From positions 434,001 through 498,000 of the forward strand of contig NZ_CP031611.1 in assembly GCF_001687475.2 (NCBI RefSeq): a stretch of DNA of 64,000 nt, written 5' to 3'. This DNA comes from Campylobacter hepaticus (GTDB lineage: Bacteria; Campylobacterota; Campylobacteria; Campylobacterales; Campylobacteraceae). The translations under genes were made by a program, and so were the position numbers. The notes under the pieces were generated by a model, which saw only the letters and a program-made list of their open reading frames with translations, had not been told where the DNA came from and ran no database searches. Shown here piece after piece: positions 1 through 7,800 of the stretch. How positions within the stretch are numbered: position 1 is the first letter of the stretch; each line of letters begins with the position of its first letter.

Positions 1-1
1 C

Positions 2-1312
2 TATAAAACTCAAAACGAAAAATTTAAAGCAGTGATTGAAGAAATAAAAAAAGCCAATGCCAAAGGACAACCTGTTCTTGTCGGTACTGCAAGCATAGAA
101 AGAAGCGAAGTCTTTCATAACATGCTTGTAAAAGAAAAAATTCCTCATCATGTCTTAAACGCAAAAAATCACGAACAAGAAGCTTTGATTATTCAAGATG
201 CGGGTAAAAAAGGAGCCGTAACCATAGCTACAAATATGGCAGGTCGTGGAGTAGATATAAAAATCAATGATGAAATAAGAGCCTTAGGAGGACTTTATAT
301 CATAGGTACAGAAAGGCATGAAAGCCGCCGCATTGACAATCAATTGCGCGGTCGTGCAGGCAGACAAGGAGATCCTGGTATAAGCCGTTTTTATCTTAGC
401 TTAGAAGATAATCTTTTAAGAATTTTTGGCGGTGATCGCATTAAAACCATTATGGATCGTTTGGGTATAAAAGAAGGCGAAAGTATAGAATCAAGAATCG
501 TTACTAAAGCAGTTGAAAATGCACAAAAAAAAGTAGAAGCTTTGCATTTTGAAAGCAGAAAGCATTTATTAGAATACGATGACGTGGCTAATGAACAAAG
601 AAAAACAATTTATCGTTATCGCAATGAGCTTTTAGATGAAAATTATGATATCAAAGCTAAAATTTCTCAAAACATAGCCCAATACAGCGCTTTTGTATTA
701 AATGCTTCTTTGATGGATAATGATATGAAATTTGATTTTGAAAATTTAAAAGCTAGACTTTTAAGCGAATGTGCTATACAAATCAATGAAGAGGATTTTA
801 AAGATTTAGATATTTTACAAGCACAAGATAAATTAACCCAGCTTCTTCAAACGCATTATGATGAAAAAATGTCAAAACTCAATTTAAATCAGGCTCATCA
901 TATAGAACGCATTTTATATTTGCAAGTTTTAGACAATGCTTGGAGAGAGCATTTATATCAAATGGATATTTTAAAAACAGGAATAGGACTTCGCGGTTAT
1001 AACCAAAAAGATCCTCTTGTAGAATACAAAAAAGAAAGCTATAATCTTTTCTTAGAGCTTGTAAATCGTATCAAATCAGACAGTATTAAATTACTTTTTA
1101 GTATACAATTTAATCAAGAACAAGCACAAGATTTAGAAAATAAAGCCAGCAAGGAAAATGAAAAATTACTTCAAAATTCTCAAACCAATTCCACTTTAGA
1201 TCAGGTTCAAGTTAAAAAAGTCCCACGTAATTCTCCTTGTCCTTGTGGAAGTGGCAAAAAATTTAAAGAATGCCATGGAAAAAGTGGTCCAAAACAAGGA
1301 ATTTTAGCTTGA
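2..1312 (+). CDS. secA: SecA preprotein translocase ATPase, 3' part
   Basis: SecA is the ATPase that pushes unfolded preproteins through SecYEG in the inner membrane. The window cuts the gene, so only about the last 436 residues are seen and the reading frame is open from base 2. Visible are the second helicase-type motor domain ([19 protein letters not shown], then [11 protein letters not shown], an arginine-finger region), the helical scaffold region, and the C-terminal zinc motif [14 protein letters not shown] at 1237-1278, which binds SecB or ribosomes in other species. The stop TGA overlaps the TTG start of the next gene, so the two are probably translationally coupled. Identification is certain; the true start lies outside the window. 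Confidence 0.97.
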   Translation, partial: YKTQNEKFKAVIEEIKKANAKGQPVLVGTASIERSEVFHNMLVKEKIPHHVLNAKNHEQEALIIQDAGKKGAVTIATNMAGRGVDIKINDEIRALGGLYIIGTERHESRRIDNQLRGRAGRQGDPGISRFYLSLEDNLLRIFGGDRIKTIMDRLGIKEGESIESRIVTKAVENAQKKVEALHFESRKHLLEYDDVANEQRKTIYRYRNELLDENYDIKAKISQNIAQYSAFVLNASLMDNDMKFDFENLKARLLSECAIQINEEDFKDLDILQAQDKLTQLLQTHYDEKMSKLNLNQAHHIERILYLQVLDNAWREHLYQMDILKTGIGLRGYNQKDPLVEYKKESYNLFLELVNRIKSDSIKLLFSIQFNQEQAQDLENKASKENEKLLQNSQTNSTLDQVQVKKVPRNSPCPCGSGKKFKECHGKSGPKQGILA

Positions 1313-2514
1313 AAAAAAGCATTTTAAAGTATTTGCTTTTTAAATATTTAAGATTTGATAAAACACAACCTTTTATCAATCTTTCTATGCTTTTAGCCTT
1401 TTTAGGAGTTTGTGTTGGTCTTTGTGTTTTACTCGTAGCTATGGCTATTATGAATGGCTTTGATAAAGAATTTCAAAAGCGTTTTTTTATCATGAATTAT
1501 CCCCTTACTATTTTGCCTAAATTTTATGCTCCTGTAGATGATGAATTAGTCAATAAATTAAAAAATACTTTTACAAATTTATCCTTTAGTCCTTATATTA
1601 GCACCCAAGTAGTACTTAAAACACAAGATCGTTTTGAAGGTGGTGTGCTTTTTGGAGTGCATTTTCAAGAGGAAAAAAAGATCAATGAGGTGCTTGCTAA
1701 AGCTTTAAAAGATGAAAATTTAAGCGGCTTTGATATTTTAGTAGGAAGTGAACTAGTAAAGGAATTTGATTTTAAAAAAAATGATAAATTAACTTTAATT
1801 TTTTCAAATTTTAATCCAAGTGCTTTATCTTTGATCCCTCAAACAAAACGTTTTAATATCAAAGCATATTTTAATTCAGGACTTGCTTTTTATGATAAAG
1901 CTTATATGTATACTGATGTAAATGCTTTAAGAAAGGTACTTAAAATGCCTTTAAATTCAGATTATGATGGCATTCATGTATACACTGATGATGCTTTTAA
2001 AGATGCTGATAAATTAAAAGCTTATCTTAAAGATGATTATCTTGTAATAGCCTGGTGGGAACAAAATAAAAATTTCTTTTCAGCCTTAAAGCTTGAAAAA
2101 AGAGCACTTTTTATAGTTTTAATGCTTATTATTTTAATAGCTAGCTTAAATATAGTAAGTTCTTTACTCATGATAGTGATGAATCGTCGCAATGAAATAG
2201 CACTTTTACTTGCCCTAGGTACAAGTAAAACAGAGATAAAGCAAACTTTTTTTGCCCTAGGTATGCTAATAGGCAGCGCAGGTATAATAGTAGGAATCAT
2301 ACTGGCTTTTTTAGCTTTGGCCTTATTATCTAATTTTGATATTATTACCCTTCCTAGTGATGTTTATGGAACAAGCAAATTGCCTCTTGATTTATCTGTT
2401 TTAGATTTTTCTTTAGCCATCATAGGAGCTTTAATCATTATAGCTTTATCATCTTTTTATCCTGCTAAAAAAGCTACTCAAATCAATGTTTTAGATACTT
2501 TAAGAAATGAATAA
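1309..2514 (+). CDS. LolC/LolE-type lipoprotein-release ABC permease (FtsX family)
   Basis: This is a 401-residue inner-membrane permease of the LolCDE type, which releases lipoproteins from the inner membrane towards LolA. The layout is typical: one N-terminal membrane helix (about residues 22-48), a long periplasmic domain, and three C-terminal helices (about 265-290, 310-340 and 360-385) carrying the FtsX signature region with [13 protein letters not shown] chose the TTG at 1309 rather than the in-frame upstream ATG at 1270, because an AAGGA lies 8-9 bases before it and [13 protein letters not shown] is a normal start for this family. The TTG overlaps the secA stop as TTGA. A single Lol permease, acting as a homodimer, is usual in epsilonproteobacteria, so it could be called LolE or LolF. 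Confidence 0.85.
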   Translation: MKKSILKYLLFKYLRFDKTQPFINLSMLLAFLGVCVGLCVLLVAMAIMNGFDKEFQKRFFIMNYPLTILPKFYAPVDDELVNKLKNTFTNLSFSPYISTQVVLKTQDRFEGGVLFGVHFQEEKKINEVLAKALKDENLSGFDILVGSELVKEFDFKKNDKLTLIFSNFNPSALSLIPQTKRFNIKAYFNSGLAFYDKAYMYTDVNALRKVLKMPLNSDYDGIHVYTDDAFKDADKLKAYLKDDYLVIAWWEQNKNFFSALKLEKRALFIVLMLIILIASLNIVSSLLMIVMNRRNEIALLLALGTSKTEIKQTFFALGMLIGSAGIIVGIILAFLALALLSNFDIITLPSDVYGTSKLPLDLSVLDFSLAIIGALIIIALSSFYPAKKATQINVLDTLRNE

Positions 2515-3326
2515 AATGAAGTTTTTATGACAGATTGTGTTTGGTTCATGTGGAAAAAATAAGATTAAACTAACTTATAATTATACTTTTGTAGTGTTAG
2601 AAAGATTATCTTGATGATATTGTTAATTTAAATCAACAAGTGCGAAATATTTTTTATAAAATTTTCAATATCTCCTTTAAGGCAAAGTTTTGCACAGTTA
2701 CTTAAACTCTTTTAATTTTCTTGTTTTGCGTATTTGCAAACTATGGTTTTTATCACATTAAAATCTGTAAAACTTCTTTTCTTAATGTAAAAAATGTCTA
2801 ATTGAATCATTTTAAATCTTTCAATTTTTCATCTATTATGTGAAAGATGCATCTTAGACCAAAGTCTTTTTTATATCCTTAACACTTACGCTATTGTTTC
2901 ATTGTTTTAGTTGTATTATTTTTATAAATTCACTAAAGCTTATAATGCAATTTTGCAAGATAATGCTAGATATATTTTTTTATATTGCCAATACAATAAG
3001 TTTTCAAATATCCAATTTTCAAATTATATTAGTAAAAAATTGCAAAACTCACCTACTAAAATCACAACCAGTAAAAACGGTATACTTGCTTGATGCTTTT
3101 TAAAGCTAGCATTATATATACGCTTAAGATCTTTAAAGCAAGATCCTCTAAAGTACAAAGCTTAACTAATTTTCCTTTAACTTTTATTTTGAACAATAAT
3201 GCTTTTTTAAATATTGACATTTTATAAAAGATACTATCAAATTAAAAAACTAAAAGAAATATCTATATAAATTTGTTAAAGTAAATTTAAACACATTAAC
3301 TTTTATATCAAAACAAAGAAAAAATC
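2515..3326. other. gene-poor AT-rich stretch, possible gene remnants
   Basis: About 810 bases lie between the Lol permease and the tRNA promoter with no convincing gene. Short open stretches exist, for example a 60-codon one at 2911-3093 beginning MYYFYKFTKAYNAILQ, but no frame has a ribosome binding site together with a useful length. The composition looks like decayed coding DNA rather than a compact spacer. In C. jejuni, as I recall, intact genes follow the Lol permease here. I recognise no family. Confidence 0.35.
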
Positions 3327-3355
3327 TTGACAAATCTAGCTAATTTTGGCATAAT
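3327..3355 (+). promoter_or_regulatory. sigma-70 promoter of the tRNA operon
   Basis: A full -35 box TTGACA (3327-3332) is followed after exactly 17 bases by CATAAT (3350-3355), one mismatch from the consensus -10. The expected start site is near 3362, about 10 bases before the first tRNA. A strong -35 element is unusual in Campylobacter, where most promoters rely on the -10, and fits a stable-RNA promoter. Confidence 0.8.
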
Positions 3356-3372
3356 CACATTTTTATTTTAAA

Positions 3373-3448
3373 GTCTCGTTAGCTCAGCCGGTAGAGCATC
3401 TCCCTTTTAAGGAGGGGGCCGTTGGTTCGAATCCAACACGGGACACCA
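3373..3448 (+). tRNA. tRNA-Lys (TTT), copy 1
   Basis: A 76-base cloverleaf with encoded CCA. The acceptor stem GTCTCGT pairs with ACGGGAC (one G-T pair), the anticodon loop reads CTTTTAA with anticodon TTT, and the T arm is GTTGG-TTCGAAT-CCAAC. It is the first gene of the tRNA operon and is identical to the second copy at 3669-3744. Confidence 0.97.
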
Positions 3449-3493
3449 TTTTTAATAGTTTTTTAAATTAAAGATTTAACTTCTAAATATCTA

Positions 3494-3569
3494 GGTCGCT
3501 TAGCTCAGTTGGTAGAGCGCCACCCTTACAAGGTGGATGTCATAAGTTCGAGTCTTATAGCGACCACCA
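3494..3569 (+). tRNA. tRNA-Val (TAC), copy 1
   Basis: A 76-base tRNA with acceptor GGTCGCT/AGCGACC, anticodon TAC in the loop CTTACAA, a T arm ATAAG/CTTAT and encoded CCA. It is followed after 19 bases by tRNA-Asp, and the Val-spacer-Asp unit is repeated exactly at 3841-4016. Confidence 0.97.
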
Positions 3570-3588
3570 TAGAGATTTTCTCTTCAAT

Positions 3589-3665
3589 GCAGCGGTAGTT
3601 CAGCTGGTTAGAATGCCGCCCTGTCACGGCGGAGGTCGCGGGTTCGAGCCCCGTCCGCTGCGCCA
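3589..3665 (+). tRNA. tRNA-Asp (GTC), copy 1
   Basis: A 77-base tRNA with acceptor GCAGCGG/CCGCTGC, anticodon GTC flanked by the strong stem CCGCC/GGCGG, and encoded CCA. It is identical to the copy at 3938-4014. Confidence 0.97.
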
Positions 3666-3668
3666 TTA

Positions 3669-3744
3669 GTCTCGTTAGCTCAGCCGGTAGAGCATCTCCC
3701 TTTTAAGGAGGGGGCCGTTGGTTCGAATCCAACACGGGACACCA
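3669..3744 (+). tRNA. tRNA-Lys (TTT), copy 2
   Basis: It is identical over its full length to the tRNA-Lys at 3373-3448 and lies 3 bases after tRNA-Asp. The identity extends one base upstream and four downstream of the gene, so the repeated unit is 81 bases (3372-3452 and 3668-3748). Confidence 0.97.
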
Positions 3745-3762
3745 TTTTCGTTTTAGGGTTAT

Positions 3763-3838
3763 GACCCTTTCGTCTAGTGGCCCAGGACAACACTCTCTCT
3801 GTGTGGAAACAGAGGTTCAAATCCTCTAGGGGTCGCCA
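3763..3838 (+). tRNA. tRNA-Glu with an aberrant anticodon arm
   Basis: The body is a typical glutamate tRNA: acceptor GACCCTT/AGGGGTC, D arm GTCTAGTGGCCCAGGAC, T arm AGAGG/CCTCT and encoded CCA, 76 bases. The anticodon arm is odd. In the register set by the rest of the molecule the anticodon is CTC (3797-3799, would read GAG), with T-T and A-G mismatches at the two ends of the stem. Shifting by one gives a better stem (ACAC/GTGT), but then the loop reads TCTCTCT, with C instead of the invariant U33 and anticodon TCT. I expected TTC. Identity as Glu rests on the body, and the arm should be checked against raw reads. Confidence 0.75.
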
Positions 3839-3842
3839 TTTA

Positions 3843-3918
3843 GGTCGCTTAGCTCAGTTGGTAGAGCGCCACCCTTACAAGGTGGATGTCATAAGTTCGA
3901 GTCTTATAGCGACCACCA
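3843..3918 (+). tRNA. tRNA-Val (TAC), copy 2
   Basis: An exact duplicate of the tRNA-Val at 3494-3569, 4 bases after tRNA-Glu, including the 19-base spacer that follows it. Confidence 0.97.
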
Positions 3919-3937
3919 TAGAGATTTTCTCTTCAAT

Positions 3938-4014
3938 GCAGCGGTAGTTCAGCTGGTTAGAATGCCGCCCTGTCACGGCGGAGGTCGCGGGTTCGAGCCC
4001 CGTCCGCTGCGCCA
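3938..4014 (+). tRNA. tRNA-Asp (GTC), copy 2
   Basis: An exact duplicate of the tRNA-Asp at 3589-3665. It is the last tRNA of the cluster, 37 bases before the start of the next coding gene. Confidence 0.97.
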
Positions 4015-4051
4015 TTTTAGCTTACTTAAACTAAATTTTTTAAGGATATAA

Positions 4052-4438
4052 ATGTTAATCATAGGGCATGATTTATTGCAAGATCTAGATTTTCATTTTT
4101 TTCAAGAAAATGAAATTATTCAAGAAGATAGAATTTATTGTGTGTTTTATGATGAAAAATCTATTTCTTACTTAAAAGCCAAGCATGCCCAATTTGCTAT
4201 TTTAGTCCAAAACAAAGATGAAATCTTTTTATCTAATGCCCTACAAGCAAAATTTTTAATCTTTCAAGATCCTAAATTAGCGCAATTTGCTAGTAAAGTT
4301 GCAGAATTTTATATCTTTGATAGTAAAATTTTAATGCTTGCTAATACCTTGCAAAATTTAGAAAAATTTTACAAATTAAAAGTTGATGGAATAATTTTAA
4401 AAACTAAAATTCACAATTTACCTAAACTTTATCCATAA
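4052..4438 (+). CDS. conserved-looking small protein of unknown function
   Basis: A 128-residue soluble protein beginning MLIIGHDLLQDLDFHFFQ, with no signal peptide or membrane helix. I do not recognise a domain. Translation signals are good: TAAGGAT 7-8 bases before the ATG. The protein is rich in alternating hydrophobic strands (RIYCVFYD, FAILVQN, AKFLIFQD, FYIFDSKILMLA), suggesting a small alpha/beta fold. It follows the tRNA operon by 37 bases with no visible terminator, so it may be transcribed by read-through. Codon use looks like that of the core genes. Confidence 0.7.
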   Translation: MLIIGHDLLQDLDFHFFQENEIIQEDRIYCVFYDEKSISYLKAKHAQFAILVQNKDEIFLSNALQAKFLIFQDPKLAQFASKVAEFYIFDSKILMLANTLQNLEKFYKLKVDGIILKTKIHNLPKLYP

Positions 4439-4529
4439 ATCATACGAAAATATTAAAAAACTATTTTTCTATGCTTTTATTAACCTTCCTTTAAAACAAA
4501 ATTACTTATTATTGCTTATTTACTTTATG

Positions 4530-4547
4530 TATTTTATCTTACTTTTA
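4530..4547 (+). repeat. 18-bp element shared upstream of both autotransporters
   Basis: The string TATTTTATCTTACTTTTA at 4530-4547 recurs at 32055-32072. It lies 158 bases before the ATG of copy 1 and 84 bases before that of copy 2, in otherwise unlike upstream DNA. It may be a remnant of a longer shared promoter region or a control element. The composition is AT-rich, so chance cannot be excluded. Confidence 0.4.
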
Positions 4548-4687
4548 AGATGAAACATTTTATATAAATTGATTCATTTAAGTTTGTGTTTGAATAATTT
4601 ATTAAACACTAAAAATCAATATCTAGTTTTTATAATATTTTAGTTTTTACAATTTTTGTATTTTTTTAAAATAAAGGATAATATTTT

Positions 4688-4813
4688 ATGAAAAAATTAT
4701 ATTTAAAGTCTAGTGTATACAACACGGGGGGGGGTAATGGCTTCTTCCAAAAAACTTATTTTATCTTTAGCTACTATTTCTTGTTTAAGCTCTTTAGCCT
4801 TAGCTCAAATTAG
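4688..4813 (+). other. 41-codon out-of-frame leader ORF caused by the G9 run
   Basis: The ATG at 4688 has the best ribosome binding site of the locus (AAAGGA about 9 bases before it). With nine G it encodes MKKLYLKSSVYNTGGGNGFF and then runs out of frame to a TAG at 4811. With eight or eleven G the same ATG would enter the long autotransporter frame and give a long signal peptide, MKKLYLKSSVYN followed by the MASSKKL segment. As written, this gene is in the OFF phase if 4688 is the real start. Confidence 0.7.
4726..4734 (+). repeat. phase-variation poly-G tract (G9), autotransporter copy 1
   Basis: Nine consecutive G at 4726-4734, inside the start region of an outer-membrane protein gene. 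Homopolymeric G runs of about 8-12 are the usual slip-strand contingency loci of Campylobacter. Length 9 joins the upstream ATG to a short dead-end frame, and length 8 or 11 joins it to the autotransporter frame. Confidence 0.88.
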
Positions 4814-7800
4814 TGGACCACCTTACGCTATACCTTATACTCAAGGAAATAATTACTACTATACTCTTTTAGGATATTATCCAGGAACTCAAATTGAAGT
4901 AAATGGTAATGGAAGTACCAATAGCATCTTTTTAGGTAAATACGCTTATGTTCGTAGTAGCAATAATGGCGTAAAAACACTCTATGTTCATGCAACTACT
5001 GATGAAAAAATAGACATAAGAAAAATATTAAATAAAGGAATCATAGCTGGTTTTTTAAACATAGAAAATAAGGGCAGTTTTAATAATGGTTCTATTCATG
5101 TAGGTGATATAGACAATCAAGGTTATATTAAAAAAGTTTATATAGGTATATGGGGAGAAAATAATGGAAAGATACAATTAGATTCTTTTAAAAACTCAGG
5201 TATTATATATGCTTCAAATGGTGATGGTATTTTATTTGAAGGCAAAGATACACAAATAGGAAACTTCATTAATACAGGTATTATTGTAGGTAATCATAGT
5301 AATAGTTCTAATAATGCTAGTGTACTTATAGGAAGACCTGATAAAAACCATGGTAATACTACTATAGATCTTTTTTTAAATGAGGGTCTAATAGGAAGTA
5401 ATATGGCTAAGTATGGGGTTAAGTTTGATAGTGGTAATGATAGCAATGGTGGCAATAACAATCGTCACAAAGCTACAGTCAAACATTTTATCAATACTGC
5501 TACCATACAAGCTAAAGACACTGCATTGCATTTAAGTAATACTACTATTACTGATTTCTTAAATATGGATACTATTAAAGCTGAAAATGGCAAAGCCATA
5601 GAAACTTTAAAACAAACAAGAATTACTAATTTTATTAATGCTGGGACTATAAAAAGTGAGAGTTCAAGTCAAGAAGCTATTAAGTTTGCACATTCAATTA
5701 TTGATAATATTCTTAATACAGGAAATATAGAAGGTAAAAAACAAGCTATTATTTTTAATGGTTCAAATGTTAAAAACTTTATCAATAGTGGGACTATTAA
5801 GAGTACTAATAACGATCAAAGTAATGCTATAGAAGTAAATGGTAATAGAACTATTAACAATTTCATTAATAGTGGGACTATTTATGGTAATGATACTATT
5901 AGATTTAACAAAACAGCAAAAATTAATTATGTTTATAATACAAGTATTATATATGGTGGCAACACAAGTGTACATGTATATGGTGGCAATATTGATCATT
6001 TTGTCAATAAAGGCATCATTGCCAATGATAAAACTGTAAATTACGGTGCTGCTATAAAATTAGAAAATGGTGGAACCATAAAACATATAACCAATACAGG
6101 TCTTATAGCCTCCAAAAAAGCTGGCATCTCTGTAACTTATGGTAAGTTTGGTACCATTACTTTAGAAGAAGGTAGTATAGTTTATGGAGAACATTTTGGT
6201 GTTTGCATAGCACAGTGGCAAAATTTAGATGAACTTATTATAGTTGGAAGCTCTCAAATAGCTAGTGGAATTTATAGTAATCATTATGGAATTTTTTTAG
6301 GCACAGGATCTCAAGCTTCTAAAATAGAACTAAAAAATCAAGCTGTAGTTCAAGCAAAACAAAATGCGATTAAATTAGAAAATCAAGCTAATTTAAGCGG
6401 ACTTAACATTGATAACTCAACAATAAAATCAGGACAAGAAGCTATTTTAAACGCAAAAGGTAAAATAGCAGATATAAATGTAAATAATGGAGCATTAATT
6501 CAATCATATTCTAATACAGCTATAAGTAATTTAGGAACTATCGATAAAATAACCATAAGTGGAACAAATACCAAAATTATAGGTGATATTCAAAACAAAG
6601 GCACTATAACATCTGGCATAACAATACAAAATGACGCTCAAATACAAGGACAATTAGTCAACGAAGGCACCATAAAAGCTGATGCTAATGGTAAAAGCAG
6701 AAAACGCCGCTCCCTTGATGAAAGCCAACAAAGTGATGAAGAAAGCAAAGCAGCTATTCTTATAAAAGAATCAGGACAAATCACTTCAACTAGTGGTAAA
6801 GCTGGCATAATAAACAAAGATAAAGGAAAAATAGAAGGTAATATCATAAGCAAAAGTTCAAATACCATTAGCCTAGAAAACCAAGGTAGTGTAACAGGAA
6901 ATATATCTAACTCTGGAACAGGTAATTTAATGATAGAAAATAAAAACAATGGTAGTAGTACTGCTACTATAAGTGGAAATATAGCCAACACAGGAGATGG
7001 TAGTTTAATGCTTAATAACTCCTCCACTTTAACAGGAAATATATACAATTATGGAAGTGGTAAATTAACTATAGAAAACCAAACTAATACTCAAAATGGC
7101 AATACTTCCATCTCAGGTTATGTTGCAAACATAGGAATGGGTCAATTAGAACTCATGAATAATGCAAGCATTAGTGGAAGTGCTTATAATATAGGAGGAG
7201 GTAGTTTAATGCTTAATAACTCCTCCACTTTAAAAAGTGTATACAATTATGGAAGTGGCGATTTAAAAATAGAAAATAAAAATAGTGCTACTATTAATTC
7301 TATCATGAATACAAACTCAGGTAATGTAATACTTGATAATAGTGCTACTATAACTCAAGGCATCACAAATCAAGGAACAGGTAATTTAATGATAACTAAC
7401 CAAAGTGGTGCTAGCATTGAAAATATTAGCAATGAAAGCTCAGGCGATGTAATGCTTAACAACACTGGTTCTATAACAAAAGGTATAACAAACTCTGGTA
7501 ATGGTAATCTAAACCTAACCAACCAAGAAAATGCCACCATAAGTGGAGGTATAACAAACTCTGGCTCAGGCACCCTAATGCTTAATAACTTTGGCTCTAT
7601 AGGAACAAATACTGATGGCTATAACATAAGCAATGAAGGAAGTGGTAGTGTTAATATCACTTCTTGGACTATACGTACAGGAAGTAATAATAAACTCCAA
7701 ACCCTTACAGTAGGAGGAAAAAGTGCTAATTCTGTTATGGTTGGAAACCTTATAGTTGATCAAGGTAATCTTAATATGGATGAACTTAATGATATTAAAA

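Larger units (their letters stand above)
3492..4016 (+). repeat. duplicated tRNA-Val/Asp unit around Lys and Glu
   Basis: The 176-base block 3492-3667 (tRNA-Val, spacer, tRNA-Asp) is repeated without visible difference at 3841-4016, offset 349. Because the 19-base spacer is also identical, this is a recent duplication or is kept uniform by recombination. The tRNA-Lys block is likewise duplicated at offset 296. Confidence 0.9.
4673..4938 (+). repeat. 5' identical block of the autotransporter pair, copy 1
   Basis: These 266 bases match 32124-32389 (offset 27451) without a difference I can see. The block holds the ribosome binding site, the natural ATG, the poly-G run, the signal peptide and about the first 68 passenger codons. 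The sequences part abruptly after GGTA, where copy 1 has AATAC and copy 2 has GATAT. Confidence 0.93.

Noticed and set aside
1270-1308. Longer Lol permease start at the ATG 1270
   Set aside because: It would add 13 residues read out of the SecA zinc-motif region in another frame. The TTG at 1309 has a ribosome binding site and the expected N-terminus.
2894-3103. Two overlapping 60-69-codon ORFs in the gene-poor stretch
   Set aside because: They overlap in different frames with no ribosome binding site and no recognisable domain; kept only as part of the possible-remnant note.
6638-7048. 136-codon reverse-strand ORF inside the autotransporter, and several similar ones in both copies
   Set aside because: These are shadows of the low-complexity repeat codons. 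They recur in the same form in both copies because the blocks are identical, and they lack ribosome binding sites.
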